This document shows, piece after piece, positions 25,094 through 33,249 of a stretch of 62,263 nucleotides of DNA; the first letter of the stretch is position 1, and every line of letters starts with the position of its first letter. The DNA is from Gammaproteobacteria bacterium (lineage in GTDB: Bacteria > Pseudomonadota > Gammaproteobacteria > Steroidobacterales > Steroidobacteraceae). Location: positions 1-62,263 of the forward strand of contig DAIDHH010000059.1 of the NCBI GenBank assembly GCA_027452045.1, read 5' to 3'. Both the position numbers and the translations under genes were made by a program. Below the pieces are notes generated by a model that searched no databases, was not told where the DNA came from, and was given only the letters and a program-made list of their open reading frames with translations.

Positions 25094-26113
25094 TCAGACT
25101 GCCTGCGCGTAGCGCTCGGCGCCGCCGCCGGTGCGATCGCGATGTTTGTCGGCGTAGGCCGCGGCCGCCTCGCGCACCCAGCGGCCCGCATCGTGCGCGG
25201 CGCGGCGCGCGCCCAGGCGCTCGCGGTTGCAGGGCCCGTGGCCCTTCAACACCGTCTGAAACTCGCTCCAGTCGATCGGGCCGGTGATGAAGTGCTGTGA
25301 CGCCTCGTCCCAGCGCAGCGCCGGGTCGGGAACCGCGAGGTCGAGGAACTGGGCCTGCGGAACGGTGACGTCGATGAATCTCTGGCGCAGCTCATCGTTG
25401 CTGAAGCGCTTGATCTTCCAGCGCATCGACTGGGCCGTGTGCACCGACTCGGCATCGCTCGGGCCAAACATCATGAGCGACGGCCACCACCAGCGATTCA
25501 GCGCATCCTGCGCCATCTCGCGCTGCGCGGGGGTGCCGCGGGCGAGGGTCAGCATGATCTCGTACCCCTGACGCTGGTGAAAACTCTCCTCCTTGCAGAT
25601 GCGCACCATGGCGCGCGCATACGGGCCGTACGAGCAGCGGCACAGCGGGATCTGGTTCATGATGGCCGCGCCATCGACGAGCCAGCCGATCGCACCGATA
25701 TCCGCCCAGGTGAGCGTCGGGTAGTTGAAAATGCTCGAGTACTTGGCGCGCCCCGCAAGCAGCTGCTCGATCAACTCGCCCCGCGAGACCCCGAGCGTCT
25801 CGGCGGCGCTGTAGAGATACATGCCGTGACCGCCCTCATCCTGCACCTTGGCGATGAGCACGAGCTTGCGGCGCAGCGTGGGAGCCCGGGTGATCCAGTT
25901 GCCCTCCGGAAGCATCCCGACGATCTCCGAGTGCGCGTGTTGGGCGATCTGGCGGATGAGGGTCTGGCGGTAGCCCTCCGGCATCCAGTCCTTGGGCTCG
26001 ATCTTCTCATCCCGATCGATGCGTTCCTGGAAGCGCCGCTCCCGCTCGGCTTCGCCCGCCGAAGCGGGCGAGCGGGGCTCGGCCCCCGGGGAATCCAGAG
26101 CCTGGGTATACAT
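25094..26113 (-). CDS. paaA: Phenylacetyl-CoA epoxidase catalytic subunit PaaA
   Basis: 339 residues. The di-iron oxygenase fold shows E-x-x-x-H type ligands ([20 protein letters not shown] and [16 protein letters not shown]) and the [19 protein letters not shown] end segment. It epoxidises the ring of phenylacetyl-CoA with O2. It is the first gene of the operon, preceded by a promoter set inside the putative PaaX operator. The ring CoA ligase gene paaK is not in this window. Confidence 0.95.
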   Translation of the reverse strand: MYTQALDSPGAEPRSPASAGEAERERRFQERIDRDEKIEPKDWMPEGYRQTLIRQIAQHAHSEIVGMLPEGNWITRAPTLRRKLVLIAKVQDEGGHGMYLYSAAETLGVSRGELIEQLLAGRAKYSSIFNYPTLTWADIGAIGWLVDGAAIMNQIPLCRCSYGPYARAMVRICKEESFHQRQGYEIMLTLARGTPAQREMAQDALNRWWWPSLMMFGPSDAESVHTAQSMRWKIKRFSNDELRQRFIDVTVPQAQFLDLAVPDPALRWDEASQHFITGPIDWSEFQTVLKGHGPCNRERLGARRAAHDAGRWVREAAAAYADKHRDRTGGGAERYAQAV

Positions 26114-26135
26114 GCTGGGTGCCGTGACGCCTGAT

Positions 26136-26176
26136 TTGATACAAAAACTTTAAATCCAGTCTCATTTTTGTGTCAA
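26136..26176. promoter_or_regulatory. Putative PaaX operator (inverted repeat) between paaA and paaX
   Basis: TTGATACAAAAA (26136-26147) and TTTTTGTGTCAA (26165-26176) are inverted repeats matching at 11 of 12 positions around a 17-base spacer. TGAT/TGAC with A/T-rich arms resembles known PaaX sites. The repeat overlaps the paaA promoter, as expected for a repressor released by phenylacetyl-CoA. Confidence 0.7.
26147..26176 (-). promoter_or_regulatory. Promoter of the paaABCDEGZ operon
   Basis: On the minus strand a perfect -35 TTGACA (26176-26171), 18-base spacer, then TAAAGT (26152-26147, four of six matches to TATAAT). The -35 is part of one operator arm and the -10 abuts the other. Confidence 0.65.
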
Positions 26177-26227
26177 GAAGAATCCATGGCAGAATCCGAC
26201 TCCTCGCGGCACTTGCTCCGATAAACC

Positions 26228-27154
26228 ATGAATTCCGCGCGCCCAGACCATGCCCCGGTCGAAGCCCTGCTGCGACGCTTTCGCAGCCAGAGGCCGCTAC
26301 GCGGCGGCTCGCTCCTCATCACGATCTTCGGCGATGCCATTGCGCCGCGGGGTGGCCGGGTGATGCTCGGGAGCCTGATCGGCCTCGCCGCGCCCTTCGG
26401 GCTCTCCGAACGCCTGGTGCGCACGGCGGTGGCGCGGCTCGCGACCGAGGGGTGGCTCGTGGGCACCCGTCACGGCAGGCGCAGCGAATACCGGCTGACG
26501 GGCACGGGAGAGAGGCTCTTCGCCGAGGCGACGCGGCGGATTTATCGCGCAAACCCCACCGCCTGGGACGGAAGATGGACCCTCGTGGTGGTGCCCCCGC
26601 AAGGCCATCGGCCCCGCCGCAGTCTTCGCGAAGAGCTTCGCTGGCTCGGGTTCGGGCAGCTCGGCCCCGGGGTGTTCGCCCATCCATCGTGTACCGTGGA
26701 GGAGGCGCGCAACTGGCTCACGCCGCAGGGACTTGCCGAGGAAGCCTGGTTCTTCAGGAGCGCTCCGGAGGGACTCGAGCAGGATCTGCGGCTTGCGGCG
26801 GCAGGCTGGGACCTTGCCACCCTCTCGCGCCGCTACCGCAGGTTCCGCGACAGCTTCGCGCCGGTGTTGGCCGCGGCGCAACCGCCCCTCCCGCCCCAAT
26901 CGGCCTTCCTGGTGCGCACGCTCCTCATCCACGAGTATCGCAAAGTCCATTTGCGCGATCCGCAGCTGCCGCCCCAGCTGTTGCCGCAGCCCTGGATCGG
27001 CGCCGAGGCCTATGAGTTGTGCAGGCGCCTGTACGCCGCGGTGTTCGCTTCCGCGGAAGAGTATCTGACGCAAACCGCGACGGCCGCGGAGCAGCTGCTC
27101 CCCCCGCCCGGGCCGGCGGTATACGAGCGCTTCGACGGACTGGCGGCCTTCTGA
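26228..27154 (+). CDS. paaX: PaaX-type transcriptional repressor of phenylacetate degradation
   Basis: 308 residues. The N-terminal winged helix includes GSLLITIFGDAIAPRGG and GLSERLVRTAVARLATEGWL, followed by GRRSEYRLTGTGE and WDGRWTLVVVP, the standard PaaX order. Known PaaX proteins repress paa operons and respond to phenylacetyl-CoA. It is divergent from paaA across a 114-base gap containing the palindromic operator. Confidence 0.93.
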   Translation: MNSARPDHAPVEALLRRFRSQRPLRGGSLLITIFGDAIAPRGGRVMLGSLIGLAAPFGLSERLVRTAVARLATEGWLVGTRHGRRSEYRLTGTGERLFAEATRRIYRANPTAWDGRWTLVVVPPQGHRPRRSLREELRWLGFGQLGPGVFAHPSCTVEEARNWLTPQGLAEEAWFFRSAPEGLEQDLRLAAAGWDLATLSRRYRRFRDSFAPVLAAAQPPLPPQSAFLVRTLLIHEYRKVHLRDPQLPPQLLPQPWIGAEAYELCRRLYAAVFASAEEYLTQTATAAEQLLPPPGPAVYERFDGLAAF

Positions 27155-27158
27155 GCCT

Positions 27159-27188
27159 GCTCGGCACCCCGCCGGAGCGGGCGTGAGC
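27159..27188. terminator. Imperfect hairpin between convergent paaX and petA
   Basis: CCCGC (27168-27172) pairs with GCGGG (27177-27181) around a CGGA loop. Outer CAC/GTG and GCT/AGC pairings are interrupted by small bulges. There is no T-tract; it is a weak candidate for stopping both transcripts. Confidence 0.35.
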
Positions 27189-27225
27189 GGCCCGCAAGCC
27201 CCGGGGGTCGGGCGCTCTCAGCGTC

Positions 27226-27891
27226 TCACCAGGTGTTCGGCTCCCAGTTCTGCTCGCTCCCATCGCTCAACTCGCCGACGACGATGGTCTTCTCGTCCCG
27301 GTAATAGTGCGGTGGCACCGGCAGGTTGAGGGGCGCCGGCGAGCCGTCCATCACGCGCGCGGCGAGGTCGTACCGCGAGCCGTGGCAGGGGCAGTAATAC
27401 CCGCCCGGCCAGCTGGCCCCGAGCAACGGGTCGCCGGCCTTCGCATGCAGCTTCGGCATGCACCCGAGGTGGGTGCAGATACCGACGACGACCAGGTATT
27501 CCGGGACGATGGAACGCTGAATCGGATTCCAGCCGGGAAGCTTCGCGGGCTGCTGATCCGCGTTGGACAGCGGATCTTTCAGATTGGGATTGTTCTGCGG
27601 CAGCTGCTTGATTTCCTGCTCGGTCCGGCGCAGCACGTAGACCGGGCGGCGCCGCCAGGAAGCGACCATCATCTCCTGCGGCTTCAGCCTCGAGATGTCG
27701 ATGGTCACAGGCGCACCGAGCGCGCGGGCCTTCTCGCTCGGCTCCAGCGATTCGATGAACGGGGTCGCCGCAAGCGCCACCCCCACGGCACCGACCGCCA
27801 CGGTCGTTGCGGTGAGCATGCGCCGCCGGGCCAGATCGGGCTCGGAATCTTCGCTCGGCGTGCCGGGCATTGTGTTCGCGCCCTCGGTCAT
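27226..27891 (-). CDS. petA: Ubiquinol-cytochrome c reductase Rieske iron-sulfur subunit
   Basis: 221 residues from ATG at 27891, eight bases after a GGAGG site; an in-frame ATG at 27921 has no such site. A twin-arginine-like DLARRRMLTATTVAVGAVG and hydrophobic helix anchor it in the membrane. The [2Fe-2S] ligands are in GICTHLGCMP and CPCHGSRYD. It normally works with cytochromes b and c1 in complex III, but petB/petC are not adjacent: E2 lies upstream and paaX downstream. A GTGACG-N17-TACCAT pair at 27949-27921 (minus) could be its own promoter. Confidence 0.9.
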   Translation of the reverse strand: MTEGANTMPGTPSEDSEPDLARRRMLTATTVAVGAVGVALAATPFIESLEPSEKARALGAPVTIDISRLKPQEMMVASWRRRPVYVLRRTEQEIKQLPQNNPNLKDPLSNADQQPAKLPGWNPIQRSIVPEYLVVVGICTHLGCMPKLHAKAGDPLLGASWPGGYYCPCHGSRYDLAARVMDGSPAPLNLPVPPHYYRDEKTIVVGELSDGSEQNWEPNTW

Positions 27892-28032
27892 GCAAACGTC
27901 CTCCGCTGGAGTGATCCTCAATGGTAACGGTCTGCGGCGTCTACGTCACCTCGGCCGCGATCGATTCCGCGCTCGGGTCCCTCACGTCCCCGGGGAACGC
28001 CGAGACCCCCTCACTCCTTAGACAGAGTCGCT

Positions 28033-29322
28033 TTACTCCGGCCAGTTCCCCAGCCGCTGTGCCAGGACCTGCATGAACCGGTTCGCCTGCTCACCATCCA
28101 TGACCCGGTGATCGAGCGTGAGCGTGAGGTAGCAGCGGGGCCGCGCCACGATGCATTCCTCGCCATCGCGCTCGATGACCACCGCGCGCTTCTCCAGCTT
28201 GCCCACGCCGAGGATGGCCGACTGGGGCTGGGGGATGATGATGGGGGTGGCGAGGAGGCTCCCGCTCACGCCGTGATTGGAGATCGTGAAGGTGCCACCG
28301 CGCACATCCGCCGGCGTGAGCTCACCCGAGCGCGCCCTGCGCACCAGGTCCTCGATCCCACAGGCGGTCTGGAACAAGTCCAGCGTCTCTGCGCGCCGCA
28401 GCACCGGCACCACGAGGCCACCGGAGGTGGCCGTGCCGATCCCGAAATTGACGCTGTCGAAGACCTCGAGAGCATCGTCCGTCCAGCGGCTGTTGGCTTC
28501 CGGCACCGCACGGATGGCATCGACCGCGGCACGCACGAAATACGCCGTCAACGTCAGCGCGACGCCACGCTGTTCAAACTCACCGCGATGGCGCTGACGG
28601 TGGGCGAGTACGGCGCCCATGTCGATTTCAAACACCGTGGTGACGTGCGGAGCGGTGTGCAGGAGGCTCTCGACCATCCGCGCGGCGATGCGCTTGCGCA
28701 CCGCCGAGTGCGGCACGGTGTGGCTCGGTACCGCAGCGGGCGCATCGGTGGGCGCTCCGGAGGATCCCGCATCGTGCGGCCCCTGCTGGGGCTTGCCCTG
28801 GACGGCCGCAGCGCCTGCGGGCCGACCGCCGGCGGCGCGCATGACATCATCGACGGTGATGCGGCCGCCCTCGCCCGTGCCGGGCACCGATCCCGGCTCG
28901 AGCCCATGCTCACTCAGCAGGCGGCGGACCGCGGGACTCAGTCGCATCGCGCTCTCTCTCGCTTGCGGGCCGTGCGCTGCGCGGGGTGGTGTATCGGCGG
29001 GAGCGCGTTCGGGGGATGGATGCTCGATCGGCGGCGCCGCGACCACCGTGGCCGGCCCGGCCTGCACGCCCGCGGTCGAGAGGCTGATCCGACCCAACAG
29101 ATCCCCCGGGGAAATCTCCTCCTGCTCTCCCTTCACGATTTCGGCGAGCACGCCCGAACCGGGTGATGCCACCTCGACGGTGACCTTGTCCGTCTCGAGC
29201 TCGATGAGCGGCTCATGCTCGGTGACGGGCTCGCCGATCGCCTTGAGCCATCGCAACACCTGCGAGCGCGTGCCTTCCTCCTGGCCTGCCGGAGCCCTGA
29301 CCTCGAGCGACTGCTTCTCCAT
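28033..29322 (-). CDS. 2-oxoacid dehydrogenase E2 (dihydrolipoamide acyltransferase)
   Basis: 429 residues from ATG at 29322, two bases after the E1 stop. Domains in order: a lipoyl domain with the lipoylated Lys in ELETDKVTVEV (about residue 45), a proline/alanine linker, a peripheral-subunit-binding domain (LSPAVRRLLSEHGLEPGSV), and the acyltransferase ending in LTLTLDHRVMDG with the catalytic His/Asp. The fused E1 partner suggests a branched-chain or related 2-oxoacid dehydrogenase, not the succinyl or pyruvate complex. No E3 is present nearby, so a shared lipoamide dehydrogenase is likely. Confidence 0.88.
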   Translation of the reverse strand: MEKQSLEVRAPAGQEEGTRSQVLRWLKAIGEPVTEHEPLIELETDKVTVEVASPGSGVLAEIVKGEQEEISPGDLLGRISLSTAGVQAGPATVVAAPPIEHPSPERAPADTPPRAAHGPQARESAMRLSPAVRRLLSEHGLEPGSVPGTGEGGRITVDDVMRAAGGRPAGAAAVQGKPQQGPHDAGSSGAPTDAPAAVPSHTVPHSAVRKRIAARMVESLLHTAPHVTTVFEIDMGAVLAHRQRHRGEFEQRGVALTLTAYFVRAAVDAIRAVPEANSRWTDDALEVFDSVNFGIGTATSGGLVVPVLRRAETLDLFQTACGIEDLVRRARSGELTPADVRGGTFTISNHGVSGSLLATPIIIPQPQSAILGVGKLEKRAVVIERDGEECIVARPRCYLTLTLDHRVMDGEQANRFMQVLAQRLGNWPE

Positions 29323-29324
29323 GA

Positions 29325-31436
29325 TCAAACGCTCGCGAGATCGCGAATGGCGCGGGTGATCGACTCGACACTCGGCACCGCAGCCTCGAGGAGCACCGGG
29401 CTGTGCGGGCTCGGGATATCGGGCATGGCGAGACGCTCGATGGGCGCATCGAGGTTGAAGAATGCCTCCTTCGCGAGCGTCGCCGCGACTTCCGCGCCGA
29501 ACCCGGCGGTCAGGTTGTCCTCGTGCACGATCAGGCAACGGCGGGTCTTGCGTACCGAGGCGAGCACCGCATCGCGATCCCACGGCATGAGCGTCCTCAG
29601 GTCGAGGATCTCCACCTGTACGCCCGAGGCAGTAGCGGCCTGCTCGCAGCGCTCGACCATCGCTCCCCAGGTGACCACCGTGAGCTCACCTCCCTCGCGC
29701 ACCCTGCGGGCAACTCCAAAGGGCACGATGTATTCGTCTCCGGGATAGGGCCGGCGGGCCCACGCGCCATCGAGCAGCGCGCGATGTTCGAAGAAGAGGG
29801 TCGGATCGTTGCCGCGCAGCGCCGCCCGGAGCAGCCCCGTGGCATCCTCGGCGTTCGAGGGCACCGCCACGCGCCAGCCGATGCCATGCACCCAGGCCAC
29901 CTCGTTCGTCTGGCTGTGCCAGGGATCCCCGCACTTGAAGAATCCGCCCGGCACGCGCACGACCATGGGCGCGGCGAAACGGTTGTGGGTGCGCCAGCGG
30001 ATGGTGCCGCAATCATTGAGCTGCTCGGCCGCAGGATCGGCGTACTTGCGGAACTGGATCTCCGGCACAGGCAGCAGCCCCGAGAGCGCCATGCCCACCG
30101 CCCGCCCGATGATGCCTTCCTCCGAGAGGCTCGTGTCGAACACACGCGCCACGCCATGTTTCTCCTGCAGACCGAGCGTCGCGCCGTGCACCCCTCCCTT
30201 CGGTCCGACATCCTCACCGAAGACCATCATGCGCGGGTTGAGCGCAAGCTCCACATCGAGTGTGCGCCGGATGGCGGTCAGCATGTTGATGCGGGCGGGC
30301 TCGGGCGCGGGTTCAAGGCTCGAGCGCGCAAATGCGTGCCCGAGCGGCGCGAGCCCGCCCTGCTCCTGCAGCTCGGGCCGCCCGTCGGCGCGCTGCTCGC
30401 AGAATACGTGGCGCGTGAGGTGTGTCGGATCGGGATGGGGCCGGGTGAGCGCCCGCCCCACGGCCCCCTCGACCTCCTGGCGCGCCTCCTGCGCAAGCCG
30501 CGCCCACTCGGCCTCGGACATCTGGCGCGGCACGAGATAGCGATACAGCCTCTGCAGCGGGTCGCTTGCGCGCTCGCGCGAGAGCGTCTCGGCGGACTTG
30601 TACGCCTGGGTGTCCTGGCCCGAATGCCCGCACAGCCGCGGCACCGTCAGTCGCAGCAATGCCGGTGAGCGCTGCGCGCGCACGTAGCCTACCGCCTCGC
30701 TCACGCGATCGGCGGCCTGTTGCGGATTTGCACCGTCGCCCTCGAAAAGGGCGAGCCCCGAGAAGGAGCGCAGGTTGGCGGCGATGTTGCCGCCCGGAGT
30801 CTGCAGGCGGGAGCTGACGGAGATGCCGTAGCCGTTGTCCTCGATGTAAAACAACATCGGGAGGCGAAGAGTGGTGGCCATCGTGAGCGCCGACCAGAAG
30901 CCGGCCGTCGCCACCGAGGCATCGCCCCCGAGAACCACCGCGATACTGCGCTCATAGGTCGCATCGCCGAGCGTCTCGCGATGATAGCCGATCGCCTGGG
31001 CCCAACCGGCCGCGGGCGTGTACTGGGCGCCCACCCCGCCGCATGCCGGCAACACCGTCGGTCCGCCGCGCCCGGGGCGGTTGAACACCACGCCGATGTC
31101 CCGACCATCGCTGAAGGAGCCCACGCGCGCCAAGGGCCCGGCAGCGGCTTCCTCGAGTCCGACGCCAAGCGCCAGCATGATCGGCCGGGACCGGTAGTAC
31201 ACCGTCACCCCATCGTGCGCATCGGTGAGCTCGAGCCCGAGAAGGATCTGGGCGAGATCGTGGCCGCGGGCCGAGAACTGGTACATCACCTGCCGCTCAG
31301 GCAGCAGGCGCGCCTCCTCGATGTCATCGAGCGCGCGCGAGAGCTGCAGCAGGTGAGTCACCCGATGCCAGTCCGGCTGGCGGCTGGTTGAGGGCACGCG
31401 GCCGGCCACGGAGGCCGGTGTGGCGATAGCAGGCAT
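29325..31436 (-). CDS. Fused alpha-beta E1 of a branched-chain-type 2-oxoacid dehydrogenase
   Basis: 703 residues. Residues 1-340 are the alpha part, with VMYQFSARGHDLAQILLG, a TPP/metal loop running from VVLGGDASVATAGFWSAL to the distant EDNGYGIS, and a typical HSGQD phosphorylation-loop-like region. Residues 375-703 are the beta part: MMVFGEDVGPKGGVHGAT, DTSLSEEGIIGRAVGMA, and LRTLMPWDRDAVLASVRKT. Both halves are usually separate genes; fused forms are known in some proteobacteria. It decarboxylates a 2-oxoacid and acylates the E2 encoded downstream. Confidence 0.88.
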   Translation of the reverse strand: MPAIATPASVAGRVPSTSRQPDWHRVTHLLQLSRALDDIEEARLLPERQVMYQFSARGHDLAQILLGLELTDAHDGVTVYYRSRPIMLALGVGLEEAAAGPLARVGSFSDGRDIGVVFNRPGRGGPTVLPACGGVGAQYTPAAGWAQAIGYHRETLGDATYERSIAVVLGGDASVATAGFWSALTMATTLRLPMLFYIEDNGYGISVSSRLQTPGGNIAANLRSFSGLALFEGDGANPQQAADRVSEAVGYVRAQRSPALLRLTVPRLCGHSGQDTQAYKSAETLSRERASDPLQRLYRYLVPRQMSEAEWARLAQEARQEVEGAVGRALTRPHPDPTHLTRHVFCEQRADGRPELQEQGGLAPLGHAFARSSLEPAPEPARINMLTAIRRTLDVELALNPRMMVFGEDVGPKGGVHGATLGLQEKHGVARVFDTSLSEEGIIGRAVGMALSGLLPVPEIQFRKYADPAAEQLNDCGTIRWRTHNRFAAPMVVRVPGGFFKCGDPWHSQTNEVAWVHGIGWRVAVPSNAEDATGLLRAALRGNDPTLFFEHRALLDGAWARRPYPGDEYIVPFGVARRVREGGELTVVTWGAMVERCEQAATASGVQVEILDLRTLMPWDRDAVLASVRKTRRCLIVHEDNLTAGFGAEVAATLAKEAFFNLDAPIERLAMPDIPSPHSPVLLEAAVPSVESITRAIRDLASV

Positions 31437-31469
31437 CGGAAAAGCTCCGAAATCGGATCTATTGCGAAT

Positions 31470-31498
31470 AGCCTATGCGCTCCATCACGAAATAGGCT
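31470..31498. promoter_or_regulatory. Candidate operator between the E1-E2 operon and its Lrp-type regulator
   Basis: AGCCTAT (31470-31476) and ATAGGCT (31492-31498) are perfect 7-base inverted arms 15 bases apart, centred in an unusually A/T-rich intergenic stretch. Lrp family members bind such imperfect palindromes, often between divergent genes. Confidence 0.45.
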
Positions 31499-31568
31499 TG
31501 CTCTCATTGCTTCATTTTGAGCCCGGCTGGCAATATTATTGCGCCTTTGGCGTTCCCGGAGCAGATTC

Positions 31569-32051
31569 ATGGCTCGCCCCATCGATCGCCTCGATTGCCG
31601 CATCCTGGAGGAGCTGCAACTCGATGCCCGCATCACCAACCAGGAACTCGCCAAGCGGGTCGGTCTCTCGCCCGCACCTTGCTGGCGGCGCCTGAAGCGC
31701 CTCGAGGCGGAAGGGTTCATCGCCGGGTACGCGACGCTGCTGTCGGCCGAGGCCATCGGGCTGCCGATCCAGGCCTATGCGCTCGTCTCGCTCGAGAATC
31801 ATCACGCGCACACCGTGAGCCAGTTCGACCAGCTTGTGCGCGAGCGCCCCGAGGTGCTCGAGTGCCATTCGATGAGCGGCCCGAACGACTACCTGTTGCG
31901 GATCGTGGCGGCGAGCATGGACGCCTACGAGCACTTCCTCTCCACGCAGCTGCTGCAGCTCCCGGCGGTGCGCTCGGTCAACACCAGCTTCGTGTTGCGT
32001 ACCAAGAAGTTCACGACACGGCTGCCGGTGACCGAAAGCCCTGCATTCTGA
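31569..32051 (+). CDS. Lrp/AsnC family regulator, probable controller of the 2-oxoacid dehydrogenase
   Basis: 160 residues from ATG at 31569. The HTH is DARITNQELAKRVGLSPAPCWRRLKRLE, read as two segments around residues 17-45. The effector (RAM) domain has CHSMSGPNDYLLRIVA and ends in the usual VNTSFVLRTKK. It is divergent from the E1-E2 operon, like BkdR in Pseudomonas, so it may sense branched-chain amino acids. That specificity is inferred from context. Confidence 0.85.
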   Translation: MARPIDRLDCRILEELQLDARITNQELAKRVGLSPAPCWRRLKRLEAEGFIAGYATLLSAEAIGLPIQAYALVSLENHHAHTVSQFDQLVRERPEVLECHSMSGPNDYLLRIVAASMDAYEHFLSTQLLQLPAVRSVNTSFVLRTKKFTTRLPVTESPAF

Positions 32052-32073
32052 GGAGATCCGCCGGCGCCGCGGC

Positions 32074-32088
32074 TAGAATCGCCCCACC
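32074..32088 (+). promoter_or_regulatory. -10-like box before the ABC permease pair
   Basis: TAGAAT (32074-32079) is followed by CGCCCCACC and ATG at 32089, nine bases later and with no Shine-Dalgarno. It is part of the same near-leaderless start pattern. Confidence 0.4.
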
Positions 32089-33249
32089 ATGAGCCGCTGG
32101 TCGCTGGTCTGGGCCAATCTCACGCGCCGCAGGGCCCGATGTGCCCTCACGCTGCTGTCGGTCGTGTTCGCCTTCACCCTGTTCGGCGTCCTCATCGCGC
32201 TGCGCCAGGCGTTCGCGGCCGGCGTGCGCTTTGCCGGCGCCGACCGGCTGATCACCATGAGCGCGGTATCGCTCGTGAACCCCCTGCCGCTCGCCGAAGT
32301 GCACACCATCGCCGGGGTACGCGGGGTGCGCGAGGTCAATCCCGAGGACTGGGTGGGCGGGTATTTCCAGGATCCGCGCCACGCGATATTCGCGCTGGCG
32401 GTGCGGGCAAAGAGCTTCCTCTCGGTGTATCCGAATGACCGGCTGTCGCCGGCCGAGCGGCGCGCCTGGCTCGCCGACCGCCGCGGCATCGTGATCGGTC
32501 CGGCGCTCGAGCGGGAGTACGGCTGGCGGCTCGGGGAGCATATCCCGCTGCGCTCGAGCATCTGGCCGAACCGCCGCGGCAACACCTGGGATGTCGTGCT
32601 CGATGGCATATTCCGCCACGTGCAGGGCAGTCACGCGAGCCTGCTCCTCATGCACTACAGGTACCTCGACCATGAGCGCCTGTTTGGCAACGGCATGACG
32701 ACGTTCTTCGTGCTCAAGATCGCCGCTGCGCATGCGGCCGGGCGCATCGCCCGGCAGGTGGATGCGCTCACCGCGAGCTCTCCCTTCCCGACCCGTACGG
32801 CCACCGAGAAGTCCTTTCTCGGCAATTTCGCCAGCCAGTTCGGCGACATCGGCGCCATCGTGACCGCGGTGGTCGGCGCTGTCTTTTTCACCATGCTGCT
32901 GATCACCGGCAACACCATGGCCCAATCGGTCCGCGAGCGCACCTCGGAGCTCGGGCTGATGAAGGCGCTCGGCTTCAGCATCCCTCACCTGTGCGCGCTC
33001 GCGCTGCTCGAGTCGCTCGCGATGACAGTGTCCGGCGGCCTGCTCGGACTCGCACTGTCCTTCGCACTCGTCTCGAGCTTCGGATACTTCTCTTCAGCGC
33101 TCATCGAACTGCTCCCGGGACTCGAGATCCCCTCCTCGGCGATGCTCGAGGGCCTGGCGCTCATGCTCCTCCTTGCAGTCCTCGCCGCGCTCCTGCCCAT
33201 CCTGCGGGTCGCGCGGCTCGAGGTCGCCGCGGCATTGCGGGACGGCTGA
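32089..33249 (+). CDS. FtsX/MacB-type ABC transporter permease (first of two)
   Basis: 386 residues. An N-terminal helix (CALTLLSVVFAFTLFGVLIA) is followed by a large periplasmic (MacB-core-like) region and three C-terminal helices around FGDIGAIVTAVVGAVFFTML, LLESLAMTVSGGLLGLALSF and LEGLALMLLLAVLAALLPIL. The conserved cytoplasmic coupling motif RERTSELGLMKALGFS is intact. No ATPase gene is adjacent. The stop overlaps the start of the second permease (TGATG). Confidence 0.88.
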   Translation: MSRWSLVWANLTRRRARCALTLLSVVFAFTLFGVLIALRQAFAAGVRFAGADRLITMSAVSLVNPLPLAEVHTIAGVRGVREVNPEDWVGGYFQDPRHAIFALAVRAKSFLSVYPNDRLSPAERRAWLADRRGIVIGPALEREYGWRLGEHIPLRSSIWPNRRGNTWDVVLDGIFRHVQGSHASLLLMHYRYLDHERLFGNGMTTFFVLKIAAAHAAGRIARQVDALTASSPFPTRTATEKSFLGNFASQFGDIGAIVTAVVGAVFFTMLLITGNTMAQSVRERTSELGLMKALGFSIPHLCALALLESLAMTVSGGLLGLALSFALVSSFGYFSSALIELLPGLEIPSSAMLEGLALMLLLAVLAALLPILRVARLEVAAALRDG

